Assembly: GCA_964525935.1 (NCBI GenBank)
Contig: CAZGJZ010000004.1
Span: 456,872-520,871, forward strand
Direction: 5' to 3'
From: UBA2377 sp964525935
GTDB lineage: Bacteria > Verrucomicrobiota > Verrucomicrobiia > Opitutales > Opitutaceae
DNA: 64,000 nt
Positions 1 through 8,748 of this stretch are shown here, in pieces. Both the position numbers and the translations under genes were made by a program. Within the stretch, counting starts at the first letter, position 1. Each line of letters begins with the position of its first letter. The notes under the pieces are model-generated. The model worked only from the letters and a program-made list of their open reading frames with translations. It was not told the DNA's origin and ran no database searches.

Positions 1-683
1 CGATCGCCCAGGTTGGCAACGAAGCCTTGGAGACTCGTCACGCCGAGGAATTGCACGGGGGATTTTTTGAAATGCTCCACTTCCTCGCGGACTTGGGGGA
101 AGGAACGGAGGCACGGGCCGCACCACGTGGCCCAGAAGTCGAGGACGACGACCTTGCCCTTCAGCGCGGAGAGCGTCGTGAAGCCTGGGCGCGAAGACCA
201 GCTGAAGTGAAGCTCGGGGGCGGGCTGGCCGATGAGCTTGGTCTTGGCGGCTTCGGCTAGGAGGGCGCGGTCGATCATGGCCAGGGTCGCATCGATGGAG
301 GCGGCGACCTGGGTGCCGGCGTAGTCGGCTTTGATGGCGAGGAACAGTTCGCGCGCCTTCGCCTTGTCGCCGATCACTTCGAGGTAGAGCGAGGCGCGCA
401 TGAGGGCGAAGGTGGCGGCGGCCTCGCGATTGGCGGCGTGCTTGGCGATGAAGGTGTCGAACTCGGCGATTTCGGGCGCGAGGGCGGCGGCGGTCGTGGC
501 ACCGGCCTGCATCTTGGCTTTGATTTTCTCGATGAGGGTCTTGAGGTCGGTAAGCGCCTGATCGCTGGTGGGGGCGGACTCGGACTCGACCGGCAGCGGG
601 GCGCTCGCGGCGGTCTGGGCGCCGAGCGGCAGGAGGGAAAACGAGGCGAGCGTGAAAACGGCGAGGAGGGCGCGGGGATTCAT
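1..683 (-). CDS. Thioredoxin/TlpA-like protein, C-terminus cut off by window edge
   Basis: About 227 residues are visible from ATG at 683; the gene runs off the left edge. It opens with a signal peptide (MNPRALLAVFTLASFSLLPLGAQ), so the product is exported. An Ala-rich helical region follows, then a thioredoxin fold with VVLDFWATWCGPCLRSFPQV at about residues 180-200. The CGPC redox motif is intact, which is typical of TlpA/ResA-type thiol-disulfide oxidoreductases reducing or isomerising periplasmic disulfides. The helical N-terminal part may be a tetratricopeptide-like spacer. The specific substrate cannot be told from sequence. A hairpin about 60 bp upstream belongs to the next gene. Confidence 0.8.
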   Translation of the reverse strand, partial: MNPRALLAVFTLASFSLLPLGAQTAASAPLPVESESAPTSDQALTDLKTLIEKIKAKMQAGATTAAALAPEIAEFDTFIAKHAANREAAATFALMRASLYLEVIGDKAKARELFLAIKADYAGTQVAASIDATLAMIDRALLAEAAKTKLIGQPAPELHFSWSSRPGFTTLSALKGKVVVLDFWATWCGPCLRSFPQVREEVEHFKKSPVQFLGVTSLQGFVANLGD

Positions 684-740
684 GAGCGTGAGGCTGGGAG
701 GAGAAGGAAAACGGTGTGTTCCGGCAAAGCTAATGAAATG

Positions 741-802
741 AAAAGCCCCGCGCCGGTGAGGGCGCGGGGCTTGAGAACGACGAGGAGGAGGAGAGCGAGA
801 AC
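741..802 (-). terminator. Intrinsic terminator of the 801-residue Sel1 protein; copy 1 of a duplicated cassette
   Basis: A perfect 12-bp stem (743-754 with 761-772, loop GGTGAG) is followed on the minus strand by TTTTCATTTCAT, a U-rich tail. It lies 40-100 bp past the stop of the minus-strand Sel1 gene. The stem and the next ~30 bp (a GAGGAGGAGGAGAGCGAGAACG stretch) recur almost exactly at 3286-3348. Confidence 0.75.
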
Positions 803-840
803 GATCACGCGCTGCTGCGCGGTGGCTTGCGCGGCGTGGC

Positions 841-3246
841 TCAATGGTCCTGCTGATCGCCGGGGTCGAGGTTGAGGCCGTGGATCGCGATGTGGCGCCA
901 GTGGGCCGCGGACTCGGGGTCGGGTTTGATCAACTCACCGGTTTCGTAGCCTTCGGCGATGATGCGGGCGGTCTCGTTGTTGCCGCGGGCGCCAGCGGCT
1001 TCCAAAAATTCGCAGGCTTTGGCTTCGTCCATGGGGACGCCGAGGCCTTGGTGGTAGATGCGGGCGAGTTCGATGCCGGCGTGCCACTCGCCGCGGCCGA
1101 GGAGGGCGTAGTCGAGTTGCTCGATGCCTTGCGCGACATTTTGGGGCAGGCCCCATCCGCCGCGGAAATGAAGTTGGGCGAGGCGCAGGAGGTGAATGGG
1201 ATCTTCCTCGGCGGCTTTTTTCAGGAGTGCGAGGGCGGCGGCGGGATCGGCGGTGAGGCCGCCGCGGCCGGTGGCGAGGAGTTCGGCGTAGCCGGCCTGG
1301 CTGCGCGGCGTGGGCTCGCGATGGAGGACCGTTTGGAATTCGACGACGGCCGCGGCGTCGTCACCCAGTGCGGCGTTGAGCACGGCGAGATCCTCGTGGG
1401 CGTGCAGAAGGTCGGCCGTGCCGGCTTGTTGCAGGAACTCGCGGGCTTCGGCGACGAGGGCGGGATCGGGTTTGATTGGGTCGACAATTTCTCCCGTGAG
1501 CCAGGTGCCGAGTTGGGCGGCGCAGAAGGCGTCGCCGTCTGCGGCGGCGAGGCGGCAGATAGCCTTGGCGTCGGCGCGAGTTTTGGGCGGGAGAAACCCA
1601 TCGTCGATCATCTCGGCGAGCGGGAGCGCAGCGGGTCGCCAGCCGTAGTCCCAGGCGGTTTGGAAGGCGAGGGCGGCGCGGTGCTGCGTGTCGGGCATGA
1701 GGTTGCCAAGGCCGCGAATCAGGCGGGCGCGTTCATAGCTGGCCTCGGCGTAGGCGAGGTGCTGGGGATGTTCGCGATCGTTGGGCACGACGCCGAGATC
1801 GAGGCCACGGTCCAGGAGTTCGAGGCGCTGCATGTCCGTGAGTGTGAAACCGTAGGCGGGATCGGCGGAGAGGCGGACGAGTTCGAGAAATGGTTCGGGG
1901 AACGGATTGGCGGCATTTTCCTCGCCGGGCAGACTGGCGTAATAACAGGCACGCGAATAGAGCCGGGCGATGTCGGCTGGCGTGGAGGCCACGAGGTGGT
2001 GATCGCGATCAATCCTCGGCCATGCGGGCGAGACTTCGAGGAGGAGATTGGCGAGGACGCAGAAATGGCGGGCTTGATCGGCGTCGGTGAGGACGACTTC
2101 ATCCGCATCGGTCGGAGTGGCGCCGCGATAGTCGCCCGAGGTGGCGATGCTGAGAAACAGAATGGCTTGAGCCCGATCGACCGGACCGTGGGAGCCTTCG
2201 TAGTAGATTTTGCCGAGCGCGGCGGCGAGGTGATGCGCGGCGGCGCGGGTGTGGAATTCGCCGTGGAGGGCCGCGTAGGCCCAGAGTTTGAGCTCGGACG
2301 TGCCGATGCGACCGAGATCGGGGTCGAGTTTTTGTTCGAGCTGAAACCATTCCCAACCAGCGGCGGCGGTGTTGTAGCGGGGCGGTGGGGTGAGGTCCTG
2401 GCGTTTACTCTGGGCGTCGATGAGCTGGCGGTAGGTGGCGATGGCCTTGACGGTGTCTGGCGGAAACAGCCGGCCGTCACGATAGGCGCGGGCGAGGGCG
2501 AGGCCGCAGGTGCCGTCGGCCCAGCGGGTGAAGCCTTCGTTGAGAAAGTGCAGGGCTTTGACGGGATCGGGCGTGATTTTGCCGGGAATGCCGTCGAGGT
2601 AGGCTTCGGCGAGTTCGCGCACGTAGTGAGGGTCGCCGCGATCGGCGAGCTCGGTAATCAGGGTGATGATGCGCGGGAACTGATTGAGCTGAGGGTGGGT
2701 GTTGTAATGCGCGATCAGGGTTTTGGCGGCGTCGGCGTTGCCGTGTGACGCGGAGGCCTCGAGGTAGCGGAGGCCTTGCGCATAGACGTCAGGGAGATCG
2801 GGAAAATTGATCTGGGCCTCCCCGAGAAGGCGTTGAGCCTCGGTGTTGCCTTGGGCGGCGAGGGTTTGCAGACGCGCGGTATAGGAGGGCTCGCGTGGCG
2901 GCTCGGGCGCGGGCGGCGTGGAGCGGCTGCGCGGCAACCAGGGTTCATTTTCCTCGCGGTCGCGGGCTTCGGCGGCTTCCTGCTCGCGGCGGCGGGCAAG
3001 GAAACGTTCTTCCGCGGTGAGTTTGGGTCCGAGGGTTTTTCGGATTTCTGCAACCGTGGAGGAGAAATCGGGGGTGTAGCCGCCAGAGTTGGTGACCGGT
3101 GCGTTGAGGCGTTCATCGGCGCGGCGACCGGCGGCGGCGCGTTCATAGGCGGCGGAGCCGTAACGGTAATCGTAGGGATTGTCGGCGTGGAGCAACGCGG
3201 GGGTGCATAGCAGACAGCCGGTGGCCAAAAGCGGGGGGAGGCGCAT
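841..3246 (-). CDS. Exported Sel1/TPR-repeat protein, 801 aa
   Basis: A signal peptide (MRLPPLLATGCLLCTPALLHA) is followed by a charged linker and many Sel1-like helical repeats. Repeats begin with AAQGNTEAQRLLGEA near residue 130 and recur through the C-terminus (GDAFCAAQLGTWLTG, GNNETARIIAEGYETG). Sel1 repeats form alpha-alpha solenoids that scaffold protein contacts; no catalytic motif is visible. The protein is probably periplasmic or outer-membrane associated. It is single-gene, read leftwards, between two copies of the same terminator cassette. A second, shorter Sel1 protein lies at 6314, on the other side of ppdK. Partner and role are unknown. Confidence 0.8.
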   Translation of the reverse strand: MRLPPLLATGCLLCTPALLHADNPYDYRYGSAAYERAAAGRRADERLNAPVTNSGGYTPDFSSTVAEIRKTLGPKLTAEERFLARRREQEAAEARDREENEPWLPRSRSTPPAPEPPREPSYTARLQTLAAQGNTEAQRLLGEAQINFPDLPDVYAQGLRYLEASASHGNADAAKTLIAHYNTHPQLNQFPRIITLITELADRGDPHYVRELAEAYLDGIPGKITPDPVKALHFLNEGFTRWADGTCGLALARAYRDGRLFPPDTVKAIATYRQLIDAQSKRQDLTPPPRYNTAAAGWEWFQLEQKLDPDLGRIGTSELKLWAYAALHGEFHTRAAAHHLAAALGKIYYEGSHGPVDRAQAILFLSIATSGDYRGATPTDADEVVLTDADQARHFCVLANLLLEVSPAWPRIDRDHHLVASTPADIARLYSRACYYASLPGEENAANPFPEPFLELVRLSADPAYGFTLTDMQRLELLDRGLDLGVVPNDREHPQHLAYAEASYERARLIRGLGNLMPDTQHRAALAFQTAWDYGWRPAALPLAEMIDDGFLPPKTRADAKAICRLAAADGDAFCAAQLGTWLTGEIVDPIKPDPALVAEAREFLQQAGTADLLHAHEDLAVLNAALGDDAAAVVEFQTVLHREPTPRSQAGYAELLATGRGGLTADPAAALALLKKAAEEDPIHLLRLAQLHFRGGWGLPQNVAQGIEQLDYALLGRGEWHAGIELARIYHQGLGVPMDEAKACEFLEAAGARGNNETARIIAEGYETGELIKPDPESAAHWRHIAIHGLNLDPGDQQDH

Positions 3247-3285
3247 GGTGAAATGTCTGGGTGAGCGAGGCCGGGAGGCAAAAAG

Positions 3286-3348
3286 AAAAGCCCCGCGCCG
3301 GGGAGGGCGCGGGGCTTGAGAACGATCAGGAGGAGGAGAGCGAGAACG
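3286..3348 (-). terminator. Intrinsic terminator of ppdK; copy 2 of the duplicated cassette
   Basis: The 12-bp stem AAGCCCCGCGCC (3288-3299) pairs with 3306-3317, loop GGGGAG. On the minus strand a TTTTCTTTTT tail follows. It sits immediately after the ppdK stop codon (3353). Flanking sequence matches the copy at 741-802. Confidence 0.8.
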
Positions 3349-3352
3349 TCTC

Positions 3353-6133
3353 TTACTTCTTCAAGTCGGCGACGGCGGCCTGAGCGGCGGCGAGGCGGGC
3401 GACGGGCACGCGATAAGGCGAGCACGAGACGTAGGCCAAACCGATCTTATGGCAGAACTTCACCGAATCCGGGTCGCCACCGTGTTCGCCGCAGATGCCG
3501 AGCTTGATGTCCGGGCGGGTCGAGCGGCCTTTTTCGATGGCGATCTTCATCAGCTGGCCAACGCCGGTCTGGTCGATCGAGGCGAAGGGGTTCTTCTTCA
3601 TGATCTCGGACTCCTGGTAGGCGCCGAGGAAGGAACCGGAGTCGTCGCGCGACATGCCGAGCGTGGTCTGCGTGAGGTCGTTGGTGCCGAAACTGAAGAA
3701 CTCGGCGGTCTGCGCGATCTCGTCGGCGGTGAGGGCACCGCGCGGGATCTCGATCATCGTGCCGACGGAGTAGTTGATCTTCACCTTCTTCTCCTTCTGC
3801 ACGGCGGCGGCGACCTCGTGGACGATCGCGACCTGCAGATCGAGCTCCTTCTTGAAGCCGACGAGCGGGATCATGATCTCGGGCTTGGCCTTGAAGCCGG
3901 CCTTCGTCGCATCGGCGGCGGCCTCGAGGACGGCGCGGGCCTGCATGCGGGTGATCTCCGGATACTTGATGCCGAGGCGGCAGCCGCGGAAGCCGAGCAT
4001 GGGGTTGAACTCATGCAGCTCGTGCACGCGGTGCTCGATCCTGGACACGTCGACCTTGAGCTTCTTGGCGAGATCGAGCTGGGCCTCCTTGGTGTTGGGG
4101 AGGAACTCGTGCAGCGGCGGATCGAGGAAACGGATCGTCGCGGGGAAGCCTTTCAGCGCCTTGAAGATGCCGTAGAAGTCGTCGCGCTGGTGGCCGAGGA
4201 GCTTGCCGAGGGCGGCCTCGCGGTCGGCGAGGTTGTCGGCGAGGATCATCTCGCGCATGGCGTCGATGCGGTCGCCTTCGAAGAACATGTGCTCGGTGCG
4301 GGTGAGGCCGATGCCGACGGCGCCGAACGCGATGGCCTGCGCGGTTTGCTCAGGGGTATCGGCGTTGGTGCGGACGGAGAGCTTGGTGGCTTGCGCGCAC
4401 CACTTCATGAGCTGGACGTAGCTCTTGAACTTCTCGGTGGTCTGCGCGGCCTTGTCGCCGTTGAGGAGGCCGGCGATGATCTCGGAAGGGGCGGTCGCGA
4501 TCTGGCCCGCGTAAACGAGGCCGGACGTGCCGTCGATGGAGAGGAAGTCGCCTTCGCCGTAGGTCGTGCCGTCGATCGTGGTGGTCTTCTTGTCGTAATC
4601 GATCACGACGCCAGCGGCGCCGCAGACGCAGACCTTGCCCATCTGGCGGGCAACGAGGGCGGCGTGCGAGGAGACACCACCGCGAGCGGTGAGGATACCC
4701 TCGGCGGCGATCATGCCGCGGAGATCTTCGGGCGAGGTTTCGACGCGGACGAGAAGAACCTTCTCACCCTTCTCGGCGGCGATGACGGCGCGGTCGGCGT
4801 TGAAGTAGATCTTGCCGGCGGCGGCGCCGGGGCCGGCGGGAAGGCCGGTGGCGATGACCTTGGCCTTCTTGACGGCGGCGAGGTCGAAGATCGGGGCGAG
4901 GAGCTGCTCGAGCTGGTCGGCCGGATTGCGGAGGATGGCGGTCTGCCAGTCGATGAGCTTCTCCTTCACCATATCGACGGAGAACTTCAGCGCGGCGGCG
5001 GCGGTGCGCTTGCCGTTGCGCGTCTGGAGCATGAACAGCTTGCCTTCCTGGATCGTGAATTCGATGTCCTGCACGTCCTTGAAGTGCTTCTCGAGCGTGG
5101 CGCGAACCCGGAGGAGTTCGGCGTAGGACTTGGGCATGACGTCCTTCAGCTTGAGGACGGGCTCAGGCGTGCGAACGCCGGCGACGACGTCTTCACCCTG
5201 CGCGTTGACGAGGAACTCGCCGTAGAATTCGTTGACGCCATTGGCGGGATTGCGGGTGAACGCAACGCCGGAGCCGGAAGTGTCACCGGTGTTGCCGAAC
5301 ACCATGGCCTGCACGTTGACGGCGGTGCCCCACTCGGAGGGGATGTTGTATTTCGCGCGGTAAACCTTGGCACGGTCGTTCATCCAGGAACCGAACACGG
5401 CGCCGGCGGCGCCACGGAGCTGGTCCCACGGATTGTTCGGGAAGGCTTTGCCGGTGCGCTCCTTGACGAGCGCCTTGAAGCGCTTGACGAGTTCCTGCTG
5501 GTCTTCGGCGGTGAGCTTGGAGTCCTCGATGTCGCCGTGGTATTTCTCGTGCTTGAAACCTTCGATGACCGTCTCGAACGGCTCGTGGTCTTCACCTTCG
5601 CGCTTTTGGACGCCCATGACGACGTCGCCATACATCTGGATGAAGCGGCGGTAGCAATCCCACGCGAAACGCTCGTTCTTGGTGGAGCTGGCGAGGGCGA
5701 GGACGGCCTGGTCGTTGAGACCGAGGTTGAGAATGGTGTCCATCATGCCGGGCATCGAGTCGCGGGCGCCCGAGCGGACGGCGACGAGGAGCGGGGTGCC
5801 GGAGGTGGCGCCGAACTTCGTGCCCATGATCTGCTCCATGTTCTTCACGCCGGCTTCCATCTGCGCCTGCAGCGAGGACGGATAGGTGCGCTTGTTGGCG
5901 TAGTAGTAGGTGCAGACTTCGGTCGTGATCGTGAAGCCGGGGGGCACGGGCAGGCCGATGCGCGTCATCTCGGCGAGGTTGGCGCCCTTGCCGCCGAGGA
6001 GGTTCTTCATCGAGCCGTTGCCGTCGGCTTTGCCGGCGCCCCACGTGTAAACGTATTTGAGGGCCTTGGCGGCGGATTGCTTGGCAGCGGGCTTTTTGCC
6101 TGCGGATTTCTTAGCGGAGTTTTTCTTGGCCAT
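3353..6133 (-). CDS. ppdK: Pyruvate phosphate dikinase, 926 aa
   Basis: Interconverts pyruvate, ATP and Pi with phosphoenolpyruvate, AMP and PPi at the glycolysis/gluconeogenesis branch point in the cytoplasm. An N-terminal ATP-grasp region opens with KYVYTWGAGKADGNGSMKNL. The swivelling phosphohistidine domain carries LTARGGVSSHAALVARQMG with the phosphorylated His near residue 490. The C-terminal PEP/pyruvate barrel contains VGTMIEIPRGALTADEIA and LGICGEHGGDP, with the catalytic Cys near 881. I start at ATG 6133 (MAKKNSAKKSAG) because the extra 12 upstream codons are not PPDK-like. The ~27-residue Lys/Ala-rich leader makes it longer than the usual ~875-880. The gene is monocistronic with its own terminator and a 180-bp divergent region upstream. 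Confidence 0.95.
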   Translation of the reverse strand: MAKKNSAKKSAGKKPAAKQSAAKALKYVYTWGAGKADGNGSMKNLLGGKGANLAEMTRIGLPVPPGFTITTEVCTYYYANKRTYPSSLQAQMEAGVKNMEQIMGTKFGATSGTPLLVAVRSGARDSMPGMMDTILNLGLNDQAVLALASSTKNERFAWDCYRRFIQMYGDVVMGVQKREGEDHEPFETVIEGFKHEKYHGDIEDSKLTAEDQQELVKRFKALVKERTGKAFPNNPWDQLRGAAGAVFGSWMNDRAKVYRAKYNIPSEWGTAVNVQAMVFGNTGDTSGSGVAFTRNPANGVNEFYGEFLVNAQGEDVVAGVRTPEPVLKLKDVMPKSYAELLRVRATLEKHFKDVQDIEFTIQEGKLFMLQTRNGKRTAAAALKFSVDMVKEKLIDWQTAILRNPADQLEQLLAPIFDLAAVKKAKVIATGLPAGPGAAAGKIYFNADRAVIAAEKGEKVLLVRVETSPEDLRGMIAAEGILTARGGVSSHAALVARQMGKVCVCGAAGVVIDYDKKTTTIDGTTYGEGDFLSIDGTSGLVYAGQIATAPSEIIAGLLNGDKAAQTTEKFKSYVQLMKWCAQATKLSVRTNADTPEQTAQAIAFGAVGIGLTRTEHMFFEGDRIDAMREMILADNLADREAALGKLLGHQRDDFYGIFKALKGFPATIRFLDPPLHEFLPNTKEAQLDLAKKLKVDVSRIEHRVHELHEFNPMLGFRGCRLGIKYPEITRMQARAVLEAAADATKAGFKAKPEIMIPLVGFKKELDLQVAIVHEVAAAVQKEKKVKINYSVGTMIEIPRGALTADEIAQTAEFFSFGTNDLTQTTLGMSRDDSGSFLGAYQESEIMKKNPFASIDQTGVGQLMKIAIEKGRSTRPDIKLGICGEHGGDPDSVKFCHKIGLAYVSCSPYRVPVARLAAAQAAVADLKK

Positions 6134-6313
6134 GGGTTTAAAAAATGAACGAAATGGCCTCCATCGCAAAGGCTGGGTGCAGGGGTGTCAACCCTCCGGC
6201 AGGGCCGCTGCGGGGGCTTATGACAAACCGATGCTTGCCGCGAAGGGAGCGGCGGGTGCACCGCGGGATAACACGAAGATTGCGGCGCGGGATGCACGTG
6301 CTACGCTCGGGAC

Positions 6314-7411
6314 ATGGATCGGAAGCATTACCCCGCGGGAGTGGTTCGGCTAACATGCTGGCTGGCATCGGGCTTCGTGCTCCTTGCGCTGGCGACCACC
6401 GGCCGCGCGGCGCCGGATGCCGCCAAGGCCCGGCAGGGTGACGCGCAGGCGCAATACGAGCTGGCGGCGGCGTATTTCCAAGGCCAGCCGGGCCTGGCGC
6501 AAAACGTGCCGCTGGCGTTGGAATGGCTCGGCAAATCCGCGGCGCAAGGCAATGCGGCGGCGAATTACCGGCTCGGGGAGATTTATTTTCACGGCTACGG
6601 CGGGGTGACGAAAGACCTCGCGAAAGCGGCGGCGGCGTTTGGCGCGGCCCCGGATTACGAGGAGGCGAAAGTCTATCTCGGCTTCATGTATTTCATGGGC
6701 CAGGGCGTGGCGGTGGACGAAGCGCGCGGGATTGCGCTGCTGCGCGAGGCGGCGGCGAAGGGTTTGACCAACGCGAACAAGCTGCTCTGGGAAGCGTATG
6801 CCGGCGGAAAACTGAAACCCGTGGACGATGCGGAACTCGGCCGGCTGCTCGAGGCTGGCGTGACGGCGGGCGACATTCGCGCGAAGGAAGCGCTGGGCGT
6901 CCGCCTCATGATGGGGCAGGGCGTGCCGAAGGATGTGGCGCGCGCGCGGCTCATGTTGCCCGAGATGGCGGAGCGTGGCTCGGTGCTCGCGGCGAGCGCG
7001 CTGGCGCAGGACATCGGCGAGCGGCTGACGAATCCGAAAGCGGCGCTGGATGAGCGCACGCGCGCAGCGCTGGAGGTGCAATTCAAACGCATGGTGCACC
7101 TCGTCGCGGTGTTTGGCGGACAAAAAGGCCGCGAGACCTACGTGCAGGTGATTTCACGGCTGACGCCGCTCGCGCTGCTGGCGCCGAAGGAGGCGGACGA
7201 CAGCATCGTGGTGAATGATGACATCGTCGAGGCGCTGGCGTGGGCGCGGATTTATCGCACCACCGGCGGCACGGACAAGGCGACGCTCGACTGGCTGGCG
7301 GCGGGCGAAACCTGGATCGCCGGCTACGGCCGGATCGGCGCCCGGCTGACGGCCAAGGAGCGGATGCTGGACAACGAGCTCGCGCGCGTGGCGGCGGCGG
7401 CGAAACCCTGA
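6314..7411 (+). CDS. Exported Sel1-repeat protein, 365 aa
   Basis: A hydrophobic signal sequence (CWLASGFVLLALATTGRAAP) is followed by Sel1 repeats such as GDAQAQYELAAAYFQGQPGLAQNVPLALEWLGKSAAQGNAAANYRLGEIYFHGYGG, then a repeat-poor helical C-terminal third. It is likely periplasmic with a protein-interaction scaffold role. No enzyme motif is seen. It is divergent from ppdK and followed about 100 bp later by tatC on the same strand. It may act with the larger Sel1 protein at 841-3246, but nothing in the sequence proves that. Confidence 0.8.
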   Translation: MDRKHYPAGVVRLTCWLASGFVLLALATTGRAAPDAAKARQGDAQAQYELAAAYFQGQPGLAQNVPLALEWLGKSAAQGNAAANYRLGEIYFHGYGGVTKDLAKAAAAFGAAPDYEEAKVYLGFMYFMGQGVAVDEARGIALLREAAAKGLTNANKLLWEAYAGGKLKPVDDAELGRLLEAGVTAGDIRAKEALGVRLMMGQGVPKDVARARLMLPEMAERGSVLAASALAQDIGERLTNPKAALDERTRAALEVQFKRMVHLVAVFGGQKGRETYVQVISRLTPLALLAPKEADDSIVVNDDIVEALAWARIYRTTGGTDKATLDWLAAGETWIAGYGRIGARLTAKERMLDNELARVAAAAKP

Positions 7412-7514
7412 CGGGCGGAGTTGGCCGGCCGGTCGGTCGCGCCTTATTTTTTGAGCCCGCACAACGCGCTTCCGTTTTGGGAAAAACTTCCCAGCATGCG
7501 CCTTCCGCTGTGCC

Positions 7515-8327
7515 GTGAGTGACAACGATCCATATCCCGAAGAGCCCATTTCGCCCGACGAGGCGGAGCTGGCGGTGCGTGGCAAGCCGATGGGCTTTTT
7601 CGAGCACCTCGACGAGTTGCGCGGCACGCTCATCAAGTGTGTGCTCACGTTTCTCCTCTTCGCGGGCCTGATCGGCTACTTCCTGCGGGAGTTCAACGAC
7701 GTGCTGCTCTGGCCGCTGCATAATCTGCAGCAGGAATACCCGAAGCTCGTGATCGACCTCGGCACGACGTCGATCATGGAAAGCTTCAATGTCATGATCC
7801 AGATGTGCTTTCTCGGCGGCTTCGTGCTGTCGGCGCCGTTCCTGTTGTTTTTCCTCGGGCAATTCGTGTCGCCGGCGCTGACGCGCAAGGAGCTGAAGCT
7901 GGTGCTGCCGCTCTGCTTCGCGGCGCTGGTGCTGTTCCTGTGCGGCGCGACGTTCAGCTATTTTCTACTCGTGCCGAGCACGCTCCGGGTATCGGTCGAG
8001 TTGAATGAACTGTTCGGCTTCGTGATGCGGTGGACGCCGGGCAGCTACTACAGCCTGCTCACGTGGCTGGTGATGGGCGTCGGGGCGTCGTTTGAATTTC
8101 CGCTGCTGATCGTGCTGCTGATTTACATGGGCCTCATGACGACGGCGTTCCTGCGGAAATACCGGCGGCACGCGATCGTGGTGATCTTCATCATCGCGGC
8201 GGTGGTCACGCCCACGCCGGATCCGTTTACCCAGTGCATGTTTGCGGCGCCGCTTTACGTCTTGTTCGAACTCGCGATCATCGCGGGCGCGCGGATCGAG
8301 AAGCGCCGGGCGGCCGAGGCGCGGTAA
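7515..8327 (+). CDS. tatC: Twin-arginine translocase subunit TatC, 270 aa
   Basis: Polytopic inner-membrane receptor of the Tat pathway, which exports folded proteins with RR signal peptides. The hallmark GFFEHLDELRGTLIK lies at residues ~31-45, followed by six hydrophobic segments. GEFPLL-type family sequence is seen as FEFPLLIVLLIYMG, and the C-terminal membrane part contains VVTPTPDPFTQCMFAAPLYVLFELAI, as is standard for TatC. Start is GTG at 7515, giving an acidic N-terminal extension (SDNDPYPEEPISPDEAE) ahead of the conserved start; the internal ATG 25 codons later is an alternative. TatA/B are not in this window. Confidence 0.93.
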   Translation: MSDNDPYPEEPISPDEAELAVRGKPMGFFEHLDELRGTLIKCVLTFLLFAGLIGYFLREFNDVLLWPLHNLQQEYPKLVIDLGTTSIMESFNVMIQMCFLGGFVLSAPFLLFFLGQFVSPALTRKELKLVLPLCFAALVLFLCGATFSYFLLVPSTLRVSVELNELFGFVMRWTPGSYYSLLTWLVMGVGASFEFPLLIVLLIYMGLMTTAFLRKYRRHAIVVIFIIAAVVTPTPDPFTQCMFAAPLYVLFELAIIAGARIEKRRAAEAR

Positions 8328-8338
8328 AATGAAATCGT

Positions 8339-8375
8339 TCCGCCTCCGCCAAGGCTACGGCGGACAGGCCGGCAT
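8339..8375. repeat. Dispersed palindromic repeat (CGCCAAGGCTACGG family), intergenic copy
   Basis: TCCGCCAAGGCTACGGCGGA (8345-8364) has 6-bp arms TCCGCC/GGCGGA around AAGGCTAC. It sits in the 62-bp gap between the convergent tatC and the 79-residue membrane protein. The core CGCCAAGGCTACGG recurs inside the dehydrogenase fusion at 16599 and 17715. It could also act as a transcription-stopping hairpin here. Confidence 0.65.
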
Positions 8376-8389
8376 GACCAAAACGCCGC

Positions 8390-8629
8390 TTACTTTTTCT
8401 TGGCGGCGAGTTGCGCGCGGAGCACCACGCGGAACATCTGGATCGCGAGCCAGAACACCCCGCTCATGCAGGCCGCCGCGAGGGCGCCCCAGAGCGTGAT
8501 CATCTTCGGGTCGTTCGAAGGGACGTGCGCCTTGACGATCGAAAACAGGTAAAGGAAGAACGCGACGACGAGCACGAGATCGACGACAAGGCTGACGGGC
8601 GTAACGAGCTTTTGTTCAGGCTGGGCCAT
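8390..8629 (-). CDS. Small membrane protein, 79 aa, unknown
   Basis: Starting at ATG 8629 (MAQPEQKLVTPVSLVVDL), it has two hydrophobic helices at about residues 12-29 (VSLVVDLVLVVAFFLYLF) and 42-62 (TLWGALAAACMSGVFWLAI), with a short loop and a basic tail (RAQLAAKKK). An upstream in-frame ATG at 8677 would add 16 unconvincing residues. It is convergent with tatC and divergent from the 4HB protein. No family is recognised. Confidence 0.65.
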   Translation of the reverse strand: MAQPEQKLVTPVSLVVDLVLVVAFFLYLFSIVKAHVPSNDPKMITLWGALAAACMSGVFWLAIQMFRVVLRAQLAAKKK

Positions 8630-8748
8630 GGCGCGAAAGGAGACGTAGAAGCCCGGCTTTGTCCACGAAAATTCCATGCCTGGCTGATGACGTGGCCGGA
8701 TTGTTGATAAATATTGTCTTTAAGGACGGAAGCCGGAGATTGCCGCGG

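Noticed and set aside
844..2748. Long open frame (634 codons) on the plus strand
   Set aside because: It is the antisense of the Sel1 protein; its Gly/Val/Glu-rich product is the usual mirror of GC-rich codons and has no family features.
3449..6148. Open frame of 899 codons opposite ppdK
   Set aside because: Antisense of a certain gene; the His/Glu/Asp/Leu/Val-rich translation has no signature.
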